DNA of 64,000 bases from Caldovatus sediminis (GCF_014644455.1 NZ_BMKS01000002.1:186001-250000); one strand, 5' to 3'. Positions 51,036-60,180 are shown, counted from the stretch's first letter. The notes: a model not told the origin generated them from the letters alone. Numbers and translations are program-made.

Positions 51036-52892
51036 TCACTGGCACGCCAGGCACTCCTCGTAGTCCGTCGCGTTCCGCGCCCCGCCCTGCGCCGCCAGCG
51101 GCACCGCCGCCTCCTCCCGCGCCGGCGCCGCCAGCACGTCCCCCGCCAGCACCTTCTCGCTGATCGCGTCCGCCCGCTGGATGGAGAGGCTGCGGCAGTA
51201 GTAGAGCGACTTCACCCCCTTCTTCCACGCCATCATGTGGATCTGGTGCAGGTCGCGCTTGTGCACGTTGGCCGGCAGGAACAGGTTCACCGACTGGCTC
51301 TGGCAGATCCAGGGGGCGCGGTCCGCCGCGTGCTCCACCACCCAGCGCTGGTCGAGCTCGATCGCCGTCTTGAACACCGCCTTCTCCTGCTCGGTCAGGA
51401 AGTCGAGGTGCTGCACCGAGCCCTTGTTGACGGTGATCGAGGTCCAGGTCTCCTCGTCGTCCCGCCCGTGCCTCGCCAGCACGCGCTGCAGGTAGGGGTT
51501 GCGGACGATGTAGCTGCCCGAGAGCGTCTTGTGGTTATACACGTTCGCCGCGATCGGCTCGATCCCCGGGCTCGCGCCGCCGCAGATGATCGAGATGCTC
51601 GCCGTCGGCGCGACCGCCAGCTTGTTCGAGAACCGCTCCATGAAGCCGTACTCGGCCGCGTCCGGGCAGGGGCCGCGCTCCTCGGCCAGCACCCGGCTCG
51701 CCGCGTCGGCCCGCTCGCGGATGTGCCGGAACATCCGCTTGTTCCAGACCTTCGCCACCACGCTCTCGAACGGCACCCCCTGCGACTGCAGGAAGGAGTG
51801 GAAGCCCATCACGCCGAGCCCGACGCTCCGCTCCCGCATGGCGCTGTAGCGCGCGCGGCGCATCGAATCGGGCGCGTGGTCGATGAAGTCCTGCAGCACG
51901 TTGTCGAGGAAGCGCATCACGTCCTCGATGAAGGACGGATGGTCCTTCCACTCGAACCACTTCTCGAGGTTGAGCGAGGAGAGGCAGCAGACCGCCGTCC
52001 GCTCCTGCCCGTGGTGGTCGAGCCCGGTCGGCAGGGTGATCTCGGAGCAGAGGTTGGAGGTCTTCACCTCCAGCCCCGCGAGCTTGTGGTGCTCCGGCCG
52101 CGCCCGGTTCACGTGGTCGGAGAACACCAGGTAGGGCTCCCCCGTCTCCACGCGCGCGGTGAGGATGCGGATCCAGAGCGCGCGGGCCGCGATCCGGCGC
52201 ACGATCGCCCCGTCCTTCGGCGAGACCAGCGGCCACTCCTCGTCGCGCTCCACCGCGCGCATGAAGGCGTCCGGCACCAGCACGCCGTGGTGCAGGTTGA
52301 GCGCCTTGCGGTTCGGATCGCCCCCCGTCGGGCGGCGGATCTCGACGAACTCCTCGATCTCCGGATGGCTCACCGGCAGGTAGACCGCCGCCGAGCCGCG
52401 CCGCAGCGAGCCCTGGCTGATGGCGAGCGTCAGGCTGTCCATCACCCGGATGAAGGGGATGACGCCGGAGGTCTTGCCGTTGCGCCCGACCTTCTCGCCG
52501 ATGCCGCGCAGGTTCCCCCAGTAGCTGCCGATCCCCCCGCCCTTCGCCGCCAGCCAGACGTTCTCGTTCCACAGCCCGACGATGCCCTCGAGGCTGTCCG
52601 ACGCCTCGTTGAGGAAGCAGGAGATCGGCAGGCCGCGGTTCGTCCCGCCGTTGGAGAGCACCGGCGTCGCCGGCATGAACCACAGCTTCGAGATGTAGTC
52701 GTAGATCCGCTGCGCGTGCGCCGTGTCGTCGCCGTAGGCGCTGGCGACGCGGGCGAACAGGTCCTGGTAGCTCTCCCCGGGCAGCAGGTAGCGGTCGTCG
52801 AGCGTCGCCTTGCCGAACTCGGTCAGCAGCGAATCGCGCGACCGATCGACGCGAACCTGGCCGTGACCCTCCAACTGAACGGCATCGAACAC
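51036..52892 (-). CDS. nrdA: Ribonucleotide reductase large subunit, without ATP-cone
   Basis: The 618-aa R1 subunit reduces ribonucleoside diphosphates with NrdB. Catalytic cysteines lie in GLPISCFLNE, SNLCSEITLP and AVCCLSSLNLEKW, and the C-terminal redox pair is CLAC at the very end (EECLACQ). The N-terminus goes straight into VDRSRDSLLTEFGKATL, so the ATP-cone that gives dATP feedback control is absent and the protein is shorter than E. coli NrdA. The frame has no ATG there; GTG 52892 is the best start, with TTG 52907 possible. It is divergent from a hydrolase gene. Confidence 0.94.
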   Translation of the reverse strand: MFDAVQLEGHGQVRVDRSRDSLLTEFGKATLDDRYLLPGESYQDLFARVASAYGDDTAHAQRIYDYISKLWFMPATPVLSNGGTNRGLPISCFLNEASDSLEGIVGLWNENVWLAAKGGGIGSYWGNLRGIGEKVGRNGKTSGVIPFIRVMDSLTLAISQGSLRRGSAAVYLPVSHPEIEEFVEIRRPTGGDPNRKALNLHHGVLVPDAFMRAVERDEEWPLVSPKDGAIVRRIAARALWIRILTARVETGEPYLVFSDHVNRARPEHHKLAGLEVKTSNLCSEITLPTGLDHHGQERTAVCCLSSLNLEKWFEWKDHPSFIEDVMRFLDNVLQDFIDHAPDSMRRARYSAMRERSVGLGVMGFHSFLQSQGVPFESVVAKVWNKRMFRHIRERADAASRVLAEERGPCPDAAEYGFMERFSNKLAVAPTASISIICGGASPGIEPIAANVYNHKTLSGSYIVRNPYLQRVLARHGRDDEETWTSITVNKGSVQHLDFLTEQEKAVFKTAIELDQRWVVEHAADRAPWICQSQSVNLFLPANVHKRDLHQIHMMAWKKGVKSLYYCRSLSIQRADAISEKVLAGDVLAAPAREEAAVPLAAQGGARNATDYEECLACQ

Positions 52893-52945
52893 GTTGGCGC
52901 CCCCTATCAACCGCAGCGTTGAAACATGCCCGGAGGTCGGCTCCC

Positions 52946-52961
52946 ACACAACATATCGCGC
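52946..52961. promoter_or_regulatory. Possible NrdR box upstream of nrdA
   Basis: The 16 bp ACACAACATATCGCGC matches the NrdR consensus (ACAC-W-A-W-ATAT-W-GTGT) at 12 positions and lies 54 bp upstream of the nrdA start, within the 390-bp gene-free region 52893-53282. A normal NrdR site has a second box about three helical turns away. I find only an ATAT core 72 bp away (53025-53028), so support is limited. Confidence 0.35.
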
Positions 52962-53282
52962 TGGGGCAGCAGACACGCCCCCAGATCGAGTGGCATTTCG
53001 GTCACGAGTCTTCGATTGTGGGCGATATGGTTGCATACCAAAACCGATATTCGCCTCGCGTTCCGGAAGGCCGCCTCGCCGGACGAATCCCGTCCCGCCC
53101 GCGTCGCGGCGTCGCCCGCGGCGCCGGCGCATCCCCGGGCACCGACACGCGCAGCCGGGCGATGGCGGCGCCGCCGCATCGCCTCCCTCCCCCGGCGCGC
53201 GCCAGCGACGGCCGCGTCGGCTTCCCATCGGGCGATGCCGCTGCGAGGATCCGACTCCACGGGGAAGGAGCGTCATCGCACC

Positions 53283-53987
53283 ATGGCCTGCATCCTGCTC
53301 ATCCACGGCGCCTACACCGGCGGCTGGGTCTGGTCCCGCGTCGCCGCCGAGCTGCGCGCCGCCGGGCACCACGTCCTCGCCCCCTCGCTCGACGGCTGCG
53401 CCGAGCGCGCACACCTGATCCGCCCCGGCATCACCACCGAGAGCCAGGCCGAGGAGCTCGCGGGCCTGCTCTTCCACGAGGACCTGCGCGAGGTCGTCCT
53501 CGTCGGCACCAGCACCGGCGGCATGGTCCTGTGCCGCCTCGCCGAGATCGCGCGCGCGCGCGTCGGCCGCCTCGTCTTCGCCGACGCGCTGGCGCTGCGC
53601 GACGGCGAGCGCGTCGCCGACATCGTCCGTCGCCCGACCGCCGTCTCCACCGCGCTCACCACCGGCCCCTCGCGCGAGGACGCCGAGGGCCGTCTCTTCG
53701 CCGAGCTCGAGCCCGGTCTGCGCGCCTGGACCCTGGCCCGCTACCGCCAGCACCCGATCGCCGCGATGGAGGCGCCGGTGCGGCTGGAGCGCTTCTGGGA
53801 CCTTCCCTGGCCGAACAGCACCGTCATCTGGTGCCGCCGCAGCGCCAACCCGCCGCAGGCGCACCAGCGCCGCACCGCGGAGTCGCTGAACGCGCGCTGG
53901 CTGGAGCTCGACACCGGCCACTACCCGATGCTGACCGAGCCGGTGGCGCTGGCGCGGATGATCCTCGCCGGGGAGGGAGAGGGATAG
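53283..53987 (+). CDS. Alpha/beta-hydrolase fold protein
   Basis: The 234-aa protein has an alpha/beta-hydrolase fold of the short esterase/hydroxynitrile-lyase-like type. ILLIHGAYTGGWVW holds the oxyanion HG, GTSTGGM the nucleophile Ser, and DTGHYPML the catalytic His. ATG 53283 is preceded by GGGGAAGGAG. It is convergent with the dppC-like gene, ending 9 bp from it. The substrate is unknown; esters or small lactones are typical. Confidence 0.86.
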   Translation: MACILLIHGAYTGGWVWSRVAAELRAAGHHVLAPSLDGCAERAHLIRPGITTESQAEELAGLLFHEDLREVVLVGTSTGGMVLCRLAEIARARVGRLVFADALALRDGERVADIVRRPTAVSTALTTGPSREDAEGRLFAELEPGLRAWTLARYRQHPIAAMEAPVRLERFWDLPWPNSTVIWCRRSANPPQAHQRRTAESLNARWLELDTGHYPMLTEPVALARMILAGEGEG

Positions 53988-53995
53988 CACGACCC

Positions 53996-54847
53996 TCAGC
54001 CGCGCCCGCGCACCCCGTCCGCCACCAGCGTGCACCCCGCCACCGCGAGCAGGATCGCCAGCCCCGGCCACGCCGCGGCGAGCGGCGCGCTGAACACCAT
54101 CTCCTGCGCGTTCGCCAGCATGTTCCCCCAGGACGGCGCCGGCGGCTGGATGCCGAGGCCGAGGAAGCTCAGCGTGCTCTCGGCGAGGATCGCCCCCGCC
54201 ACCGCCAGCGCCGTCGCCACCGTCACCGGCCCGAGGATGTTCGGCAGCACGTGGCGCAGCACCACCCGCGCCTCGCCCGCCCCCAGCGCCCGCGCCGCCC
54301 GCACGTAGTCCCGCGCCAGCACCGAGAGCGCCGCCGCGCGCGCGAGCCGCGCCACCCCCACCCAGCCGAACAGCGCGAGGATGACGACGATGCGCAGGAT
54401 GTCGGTCGCCGCCTCGCCCCGCGGCAGGCCGATGCGCGCCGGGTCCACCGCCGCCAGCACCACGAGCAGCGGCAGCGCCGGCAGCGCGAGCAGCCCGTCC
54501 GCGATCCGCATCAGCACCGCATCCGCCAGCCCGCCGCGCCAGGCCGCGAACAGCCCCGCCGCGGTGCCGAGCAGCGTCGCCGCCAGCGCCGCCGCGACGC
54601 CGACCGTCAGCGACACCCGCGCCCCGTGCAGCAGCCGGAGCAGCAGGTCGCGCCCGAGATCGTCGGTGCCGAGCGGATGCTCGGCGGAGGGCGGCGCGAA
54701 CCGCCGGAACAGGTCCGGCGCGAAGGGATCGTGCCCGAGCCAGTGCTGCGCGAGCGGCGCCGCCAGCGCCGCCGCCGCCAGCGCCCCGAGCACCGCGAGC
54801 CCGAGCGCGAGCCGCACCCGCGCCCCCCGCCCCGCGCCGCTACGCAT
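53996..54847 (-). CDS. ABC transporter permease, DppC/OppC type
   Basis: The 283-aa inner-membrane permease has about six helices. HPLGTDDLGRDLLLRLLHGARVSL and the EAA-loop region ARAARALGAGEARVVLRHVLPNI are diagnostic for dipeptide/nickel-type importers. It overlaps the partner permease gene by 8 bp. No substrate-binding protein or ATPase subunit is encoded on either side, so the pair depends on genes elsewhere or is a remnant. Confidence 0.92.
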   Translation of the reverse strand: MRSGAGRGARVRLALGLAVLGALAAAALAAPLAQHWLGHDPFAPDLFRRFAPPSAEHPLGTDDLGRDLLLRLLHGARVSLTVGVAAALAATLLGTAAGLFAAWRGGLADAVLMRIADGLLALPALPLLVVLAAVDPARIGLPRGEAATDILRIVVILALFGWVGVARLARAAALSVLARDYVRAARALGAGEARVVLRHVLPNILGPVTVATALAVAGAILAESTLSFLGLGIQPPAPSWGNMLANAQEMVFSAPLAAAWPGLAILLAVAGCTLVADGVRGRG

Positions 54848-55784
54848 CCCGCAGCCGCGGATCGAGCGCCCGCTGCGCCAGATCGGCCGCGAGCGTCGCC
54901 AGCATCGTCACCAGCGCCGCCAGCAGCAAGGCGAGCAGCGCCAGGTTGTAGTCGTTCCCCATCACCGCGTCGTAGATCAGCTTCCCCATCCCCGGCCGCG
55001 CGAACACCGTCTCCGTCACCAGCGCGCCCGAGACCAGCGCCCCCGCGTCGAGCGCCGCGATGGTGAGGATCGGCACCGCCGCGTTGGGCAGCGCATGGCG
55101 CCACAGCACCACGCGCTCCGGCGCCCCCCGCGCGCGGGCCGAGCGGATCCAGGGCTCGCGCAGCGCCGCCCCCAGCGCCGCCGCGCTGTGCCGCGCATAG
55201 GCCGCGAGGTTGGCGATGGCGAGCGTCGCCACCGGCAGGACGAGGAAGCGCAGCGCCTCGCCCGCGCCCGCCCCCGCCTCCGCGCTGCCGCCGGCCGGCA
55301 GCCAGCCGAGCCGCACCGCGAACAGGATGATCAGCAGCATGCCGAGCCAGAAGGACGGCGCCGACTGCCCGATCACCGCCACCGCGTCCACCGCCGGCGC
55401 GAGCCGCGGCCGCAGCGCCGCCAGCGCCCCGAGCCCGACCCCCACCGCCGCCGCGATCGCCAGCGCCGCGCCGAGCAGCACCAGCGTCGAGCCCAGCGCC
55501 GGCCACAGCACCGCCGCCGCCGGCTGCGCGAACAGCCGCGAGAAGCCGAACTCGCCCGAGAGCACCATCCCCGCCCAGGCGCCGTAGCGCGCGAGCAGCG
55601 GCCGATCGAGCCCGTGCAGCGCCCGCAGCCGCGCCGCATCCTCGGCCGAGAGCCGCGGGTCGGCGGCGATGGCGAGATCAATGGGATCGCCCGGCATCAG
55701 CCCGATCAGCCCGTAGGCGCAGAAGGACAGCGCGACGAGCGTGACCGCGATCTGCACCAGCCGCGCGCCGACCAGGCGCAGCAT
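54840..55784 (-). CDS. ABC transporter permease, DppB/OppB type
   Basis: The 314-aa permease has the N-terminal LVQIAVTLVALSFCAYGLIGLMPGDPIDL typical of DppB/OppB, the EAA motif IRSARARGAPERVVLWRHALPNA, and FARPGMGKLIYDAVMGNDYNLA near the end. It precedes the DppC-type gene with an 8-bp overlap and follows the SDR gene by 22 bp, so all four genes from manC to dppC appear co-transcribed. Confidence 0.92.
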   Translation of the reverse strand: MLRLVGARLVQIAVTLVALSFCAYGLIGLMPGDPIDLAIAADPRLSAEDAARLRALHGLDRPLLARYGAWAGMVLSGEFGFSRLFAQPAAAVLWPALGSTLVLLGAALAIAAAVGVGLGALAALRPRLAPAVDAVAVIGQSAPSFWLGMLLIILFAVRLGWLPAGGSAEAGAGAGEALRFLVLPVATLAIANLAAYARHSAAALGAALREPWIRSARARGAPERVVLWRHALPNAAVPILTIAALDAGALVSGALVTETVFARPGMGKLIYDAVMGNDYNLALLALLLAALVTMLATLAADLAQRALDPRLRDA

Positions 55785-55806
55785 CGCCCGCGCCCCGCGC
55801 CGCCGC

Positions 55807-56559
55807 TCAGTGGCTGAACCGCCGGAGCCCGCCGTCCACGTGGATCACCTGCCCGGTGATGTAGCGGGCCCGCGGCGAGCAGAGGAACGCGACCAGCACC
55901 GCGAGGTCCTCGGGATCGCCGATGTAGCCGACCGGCACCTCCCTCTCCGCCCAGGCGCGCTGCGCCGCCTCGCCGGGCAGGATGCGCGTGTCGATCTGCT
56001 CGCTGTGGATGCGCCCGGGCGGGACGCAGTTCACCGTGATCCCGTCGCGCCCGAGCACGCGCGAGAGCGCCTTCGCCCAGATGTGCGTGGCGCCGTTCGG
56101 CGGCATGGCGGTGTTGACGATCAGCGGCTCGTCGGTGCCGGTGATGGCGACGATGCGGCCGAACCTCTGCGCGCGCATCGCCGGGATGAAGGCGTGCGCC
56201 ATGCGCCGCCCGGCCTCGAAGTTCAGCATCATGCCCTCGGCCCAGGCCTCGTCGCCGCCGAGGTCGGACTGCGGCCGCGAGCCGCCGGCGTTGTTCACCA
56301 GGATGTCGCAGCGCCCGAAGCGCCCGAGCACCGCCTCGCGCGTGCGCTCCGCCGCCCCCTCGGCGCAGATGTCCTCGACCACGACGAGCGGCTCCGCCGA
56401 GGCCGGCAGCTCGCGCGCCAGCGCCTCCAGCAGATGCCGGCGCCGGGCGAGGATGGCGAGGCGGCATCCCTCCTCCGCGAGCGTCCTCGCGATCTGCCGC
56501 CCGAGCCCGGCCGAGGCGCCGGTGACCAGCGCGACCTTGCCGCCGAGCCGCAGATCCAT
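55807..56559 (-). CDS. Short-chain dehydrogenase-fold protein with altered active site
   Basis: The 250-aa protein has the SDR Rossmann fold: VALVTGASAGLGRQIA for NAD(P), DILVNNAGGS and the C-terminal YITGQVIHVDGGL. The catalytic YxxxK reads HIWAK, with His at 159 and Lys at 163, and the usual catalytic Ser region reads ITGTDEP. It is therefore an atypical SDR, probably with a different reaction or none. Known SDR subgroups with GRIHSEQI after the active site also lack the tyrosine. It starts 14 bp after manC and precedes the dppB-like gene. Confidence 0.87.
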   Translation of the reverse strand: MDLRLGGKVALVTGASAGLGRQIARTLAEEGCRLAILARRRHLLEALARELPASAEPLVVVEDICAEGAAERTREAVLGRFGRCDILVNNAGGSRPQSDLGGDEAWAEGMMLNFEAGRRMAHAFIPAMRAQRFGRIVAITGTDEPLIVNTAMPPNGATHIWAKALSRVLGRDGITVNCVPPGRIHSEQIDTRILPGEAAQRAWAEREVPVGYIGDPEDLAVLVAFLCSPRARYITGQVIHVDGGLRRFSH

Positions 56560-56573
56560 CGCCCCGCCTCCCC

Positions 56574-58007
56574 TCAGGTCCGTCCGTAGGTGTCCTCGAA
56601 GCGCACGATGTCGTCCTCGCCGAGGTAGCTGCCGACCTGCACCTCGATCAGCGTCAGCGGGATGATTCCCGGATTCGCCAGGCGGTGCACGGCGCCGAGC
56701 GGCAGGTAGACGCTCTCGTTCTCGCGCAGCAGGATCTCCTCCCCGTCGCGCGTGACGAGCGCGGTGCCGCTCACCACCACCCAGTGCTCGGCGCGGTGGA
56801 AGTGCTTCTGCAGCGACAGCTTGGCGCCGGGGCGGACGGAGATCTTCTTCACCTGGAAGCGGTCGCCGAGGATCAGCCCCTCGTAGTGCCCCCAGGGGCG
56901 GTAGACGCGCCGGTGCTCCGTCGCCTCCTTGCGCCCGGCGGCGCGCAGCCGCTCGACCAGCGCCTTGACGTCCTGCGCCCGCTCGCGCGGCATCACCAGC
57001 ACCGCGTCGTCCGTCACCACCACCACCGCGTCCTGCAGCCCGACCACGCCGGTCAGGATGCCTTCCGAGCGGACGTAGCAGCCGGAGGAATCGAGCAGCG
57101 CCACCGGCCCCTCGACGACGTTGCCCGCCGCGTCCTTCGCCCGCGCCTCCCACAGCGCCGCCCAGGAGCCGATGTCGGACCAGCCGAGCGAGGCCGGCAC
57201 CACCGCCGCCCGCGCCGTCTTCTCCATCACCGCGTAGTCGATCGAGATCGAGGGCGCCGCCTCGAACGCCGCCGCGTCGAGCCGGACGAAGCCGAGGTCG
57301 CGCTTCGCCCCCGCCACCGCCCGGCGCGCCGCCGCCAGCACCTCCGGCGCGTGGCGCTCGAGCTCGCCGAGCAGCGTCGCCGCGGTCGCGACGAACATCC
57401 CGGAGTTCCAGAGGTGCCGCCCCCCGGCCAGCCAGCGCGCGGCGGTCGCCGCGTCCGGCTTCTCGACGAAGCGGGCGACGGCGCGCACGCCAGGCGCCTC
57501 GGGCAGTTCGGCGCCCGCCTCGATGTAGCCGTATCCGGTCTCGGGCGCGGTCGGCGTCATGCCGAAGGTGACGATCCGCCCCGCCCGCGCGGCGACGGCG
57601 GCGCGGGCCAGCGCCGCGTGCAGCGCCGGCAGGTCGGCCACCGCGTGGTCGGCGGCGAGCAGCCAGAGCACCGTCGCGGGGTCCTCCTCGGCGGCGACGA
57701 CGGCGGCGGCGGCGATCGCCGGGGCGCTGTTGCGCGGCTTCGGCTCGAGCAGGATGCGGCTGCCGGCGAAGGGGCGGAGCTGCTCGGCGACCAGGAAGCG
57801 GTGCGCCTCGTTGCAGACCACGAGCGGCGGGGCGAAGCCGGGGCCCTGCGCGCGCGCCGCCGTCTCGGCGAGCATCGGGCGGTCGGAGACCAGCGGCCAG
57901 AACTGCTTCGGATAGCCCTCGCGCGAGAGCGGCCAGAGCCGGGTGCCGGACCCGCCCGAGAGGATCACCGGCAGGATCGGCCCGCCCTCGTCCTTGCCGC
58001 GACCCAT
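56574..58007 (-). CDS. manC: Mannose-1-phosphate guanylyltransferase/mannose-6-phosphate isomerase
   Basis: The bifunctional 477-aa enzyme makes GDP-mannose for surface polysaccharides. The nucleotidyltransferase half has LSGGSGTRLWPLSREGYPKQF split at the N-terminus, FVEKPDAATAARWL and SIDYAVMEKT; the cupin isomerase half at the C-terminus has VRPGAKLSLQKHFHRAEHW and GTALVTRDGEE. Start ATG 58007 gives the normal length; ATG 58031 is possible, as neither has a perfect ribosome-binding site. A terminator 100 bp upstream isolates it from tctA. The downstream SDR and permease genes follow closely. Confidence 0.93.
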   Translation of the reverse strand: MGRGKDEGGPILPVILSGGSGTRLWPLSREGYPKQFWPLVSDRPMLAETAARAQGPGFAPPLVVCNEAHRFLVAEQLRPFAGSRILLEPKPRNSAPAIAAAAVVAAEEDPATVLWLLAADHAVADLPALHAALARAAVAARAGRIVTFGMTPTAPETGYGYIEAGAELPEAPGVRAVARFVEKPDAATAARWLAGGRHLWNSGMFVATAATLLGELERHAPEVLAAARRAVAGAKRDLGFVRLDAAAFEAAPSISIDYAVMEKTARAAVVPASLGWSDIGSWAALWEARAKDAAGNVVEGPVALLDSSGCYVRSEGILTGVVGLQDAVVVVTDDAVLVMPRERAQDVKALVERLRAAGRKEATEHRRVYRPWGHYEGLILGDRFQVKKISVRPGAKLSLQKHFHRAEHWVVVSGTALVTRDGEEILLRENESVYLPLGAVHRLANPGIIPLTLIEVQVGSYLGEDDIVRFEDTYGRT

Positions 58008-58109
58008 GCTTGCCCCAGCAGCCACCGCCATCGCCCCTCGTCCGCCCGTTCGCCCGTCGGTCCGACCGTCCCCGACCGCCATGCGGCGGGACCATGCGGC
58101 GGGCGCGGA

Positions 58110-58148
58110 CAAAAGAAAAGCCGCCGGGCCGTGACCGGTCCCGGCGGC
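58110..58148 (-). terminator. Intrinsic terminator of the tctCBA transcript
   Basis: A 9-bp perfect stem (GCCGCCGGG 58120-58128 with CCCGGCGGC 58140-58148, 11-nt loop) is followed on the minus strand by TTTTCTTTTGT (58119-58109). It is 53 bp after the tctA stop and upstream of manC, so manC needs its own promoter. Confidence 0.85.
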
Positions 58149-58200
58149 GGAAGGAGCGGGGAGGGGCGGGCCCGGCGGCGCGCCCCGCGGCGCGCCGGGT

Positions 58201-59703
58201 TCAGCCGGCCATCGCCTCCTCCTTCTTCTTGCGCAGGTTGGGCAGCGCCATCAGGCCCAGCGCGATCGCCGCGATCGCGAGCAGCGTGCCGCTGATCGGC
58301 CGCTCGACGAACACCATCGGGTCGCCGCGGCTCAGCAGCATCGCCCGGCGCAGGTGCTCCTCCATCATCGGGCCGAGCACGAAGCCGATCAGCAGCGGCG
58401 CCGGCTCCATCCGCAGCTTGGCGAACAGGTAGCCGGCGATCGCGAACAGCACCGTCAGGTACACGTCGAACACGTTGTTGTTGATCGAGTAGACGCCGAT
58501 CGAGCAGAAGATGAGGATCGACGGATAGAGGTAGCGGTACGGCACCTGCAGCAGCCGCACCCACATGCCGATCATCGGCAGGTTGATGATCAGCAGCATC
58601 ACGTTGCCGATCCACATCGAGGCGATCAGGCCCCAGAACAGGTCGGGCTGCGCCTCCACCATGCGCGGACCGGGCTGGATCCCCTGGATGATCAGGGCGC
58701 CGACCATCAGCGCCATCACCGCGTTGGACGGGATGCCGAGGGTGAGTAGCGGGATGAAGCTGGTCTGCGAGGCGGCGTTGTTCGCGGATTCGGGTCCGGC
58801 GACGCCCTCGATCGCGCCGGTACCGAACTCGTGCCGGTTCTTGCTCACCCTCCGCTCCATCATGTAGGAGCCGAAGGAGGCCAGCGCCGCGCCGCCGCCC
58901 GGCAGGATGCCGAGGACCGAGCCCAGCGCCGTGCCACGCAGCACCGAGGGGATGGACCGCTTCACCTCCTCTCGCGTCATGTAGAGGCTGCCGACCTTGA
59001 CGGTCAGCGCGGAGCGCGCCTCGGGCCGGTCGAGGTTCAGGATGATCTCGGCGATGCCGAACATGCCCATGGCGAGGGCGGCGAAGTCGAGGCCGTCCGA
59101 GAGTTCCGGGATGCCGAAGGTGAAGCGCTGCTGGCCGGTCTGCACGTCGGTCCCGACCAGGCCGAGCGCCACGCCCAGCACCACCATGCCGATGGACTTG
59201 ATCACCGAGCCCTGCGCGAGGACCGCGGCGATGATCAGGCCGAGCAGCATGAGCGAGAAGTAGTCGGCCGGGCCGAAGGACAGCGCCACCGAGGTCAGCA
59301 GCGGGCCGGAGGCGGCCACCAGCACGGTCGCGACCGATCCGGCGAAGAAGGAGCCGAGGGCCGCGACGCAGAGCGCCGCGCCCGCGCGCCCCTTGCGCGC
59401 CATCTTGTAGCCTTCGAGCGTCGTGACGACGGCGGACACCTCCCCCGGCAGATTCAGCAGGATCGAGGTGGTCGAGCCGCCGTACTGCGCGCCGTAGTAG
59501 ATGCCGGCGAGCATGATGATGGCCGTCGTCGCCGGCTGCCCGAAGGTGATCGGCAGCAGCAGCGAGATCGTCGCCACCGGCCCGATGCCCGGCAGCACGC
59601 CGATCGCGGTGCCGATCATGCAGCCGATGAACGCGAAGAGGAGGTTCTGCCAGCTCAGCGCGACGGAGAAGCCGTGGGCGAGATTGGCGATGAGCGATTC
59701 CAT
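58201..59703 (-). CDS. tctA: TctA large permease of a tripartite tricarboxylate transporter
   Basis: The 500-aa protein has about twelve membrane helices. GCMIGTAIGVLPGIGPVATISLLLP, YYGAQYGGSTTSILLNLPGE, LGILPGGGAALASFGSYM and ESANNAASQTSFIPLLTLGIPSNA are the classical TctA signatures. It is the last gene of tctC-tctB-tctA and is followed by an intrinsic terminator. Transport is secondary and cation-driven with the periplasmic receptor TctC. Confidence 0.96.
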   Translation of the reverse strand: MESLIANLAHGFSVALSWQNLLFAFIGCMIGTAIGVLPGIGPVATISLLLPITFGQPATTAIIMLAGIYYGAQYGGSTTSILLNLPGEVSAVVTTLEGYKMARKGRAGAALCVAALGSFFAGSVATVLVAASGPLLTSVALSFGPADYFSLMLLGLIIAAVLAQGSVIKSIGMVVLGVALGLVGTDVQTGQQRFTFGIPELSDGLDFAALAMGMFGIAEIILNLDRPEARSALTVKVGSLYMTREEVKRSIPSVLRGTALGSVLGILPGGGAALASFGSYMMERRVSKNRHEFGTGAIEGVAGPESANNAASQTSFIPLLTLGIPSNAVMALMVGALIIQGIQPGPRMVEAQPDLFWGLIASMWIGNVMLLIINLPMIGMWVRLLQVPYRYLYPSILIFCSIGVYSINNNVFDVYLTVLFAIAGYLFAKLRMEPAPLLIGFVLGPMMEEHLRRAMLLSRGDPMVFVERPISGTLLAIAAIALGLMALPNLRKKKEEAMAG

Positions 59704-59733
59704 CGGGTCCGTTCCCCTGGTCCGGCGCTGCGC

Positions 59734-60180
59734 TCAGCGGAACTGCGGCCAGACGCTGACGCGGATGTCGAGCTCGTGGATGAACACCCACCAGCACAAT
59801 GCGAGCAGGAAGACCGTCACTCCCAGGACGCCGAGCGGCCTGTGCGAGCGGTCCGCCAGGGAGGCGATGCCGATCATCGCCGCGGAGGAGAGGAACAGCC
59901 CGCCGCGCTCGAGCAGCAGCCCGAAGGTGCACATGCCGAGCAGCACCAGCGAGATTTCGCGCCAGGCCCAGCGCTCCAGCGGGTCGGGGCCGCTGAACAG
60001 CGCCATGGCGGCGATGACCGCGCCGAGGGCGAACAACAGCATGAAGGTGAGCCAGGGCATGTAGCCGGGCCCCATGCGCCGCGCCGTGCCGAGCGCGTGA
60101 TCGGTGTTCAGCCACAGCCCGATCAGGGCGATTCCGATGAAGATCAGGCCGGAAAACAGGTCCTTTGCATTCACCCTCAT
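59734..60180 (-). CDS. tctB: TctB small permease
   Basis: The 148-aa protein has four membrane helices and the start MRVNAKDLFSGLIFIGIALIG typical of TctB, then ARRMGPGYMPWL, the most conserved stretch of the family. ATG 60180 is preferred over an upstream in-frame start because it opens this conserved sequence. It lies 30 bp before tctA. Confidence 0.92.
   Translation of the reverse strand: MRVNAKDLFSGLIFIGIALIGLWLNTDHALGTARRMGPGYMPWLTFMLLFALGAVIAAMALFSGPDPLERWAWREISLVLLGMCTFGLLLERGGLFLSSAAMIGIASLADRSHRPLGVLGVTVFLLALCWWVFIHELDIRVSVWPQFR

Noticed and set aside
53015-53050. Second NrdR box to pair with 52946-52961
   Set aside because: Only the central ATAT fits and the distance (72 bp) is not the usual spacing, so a paired site is not claimed.
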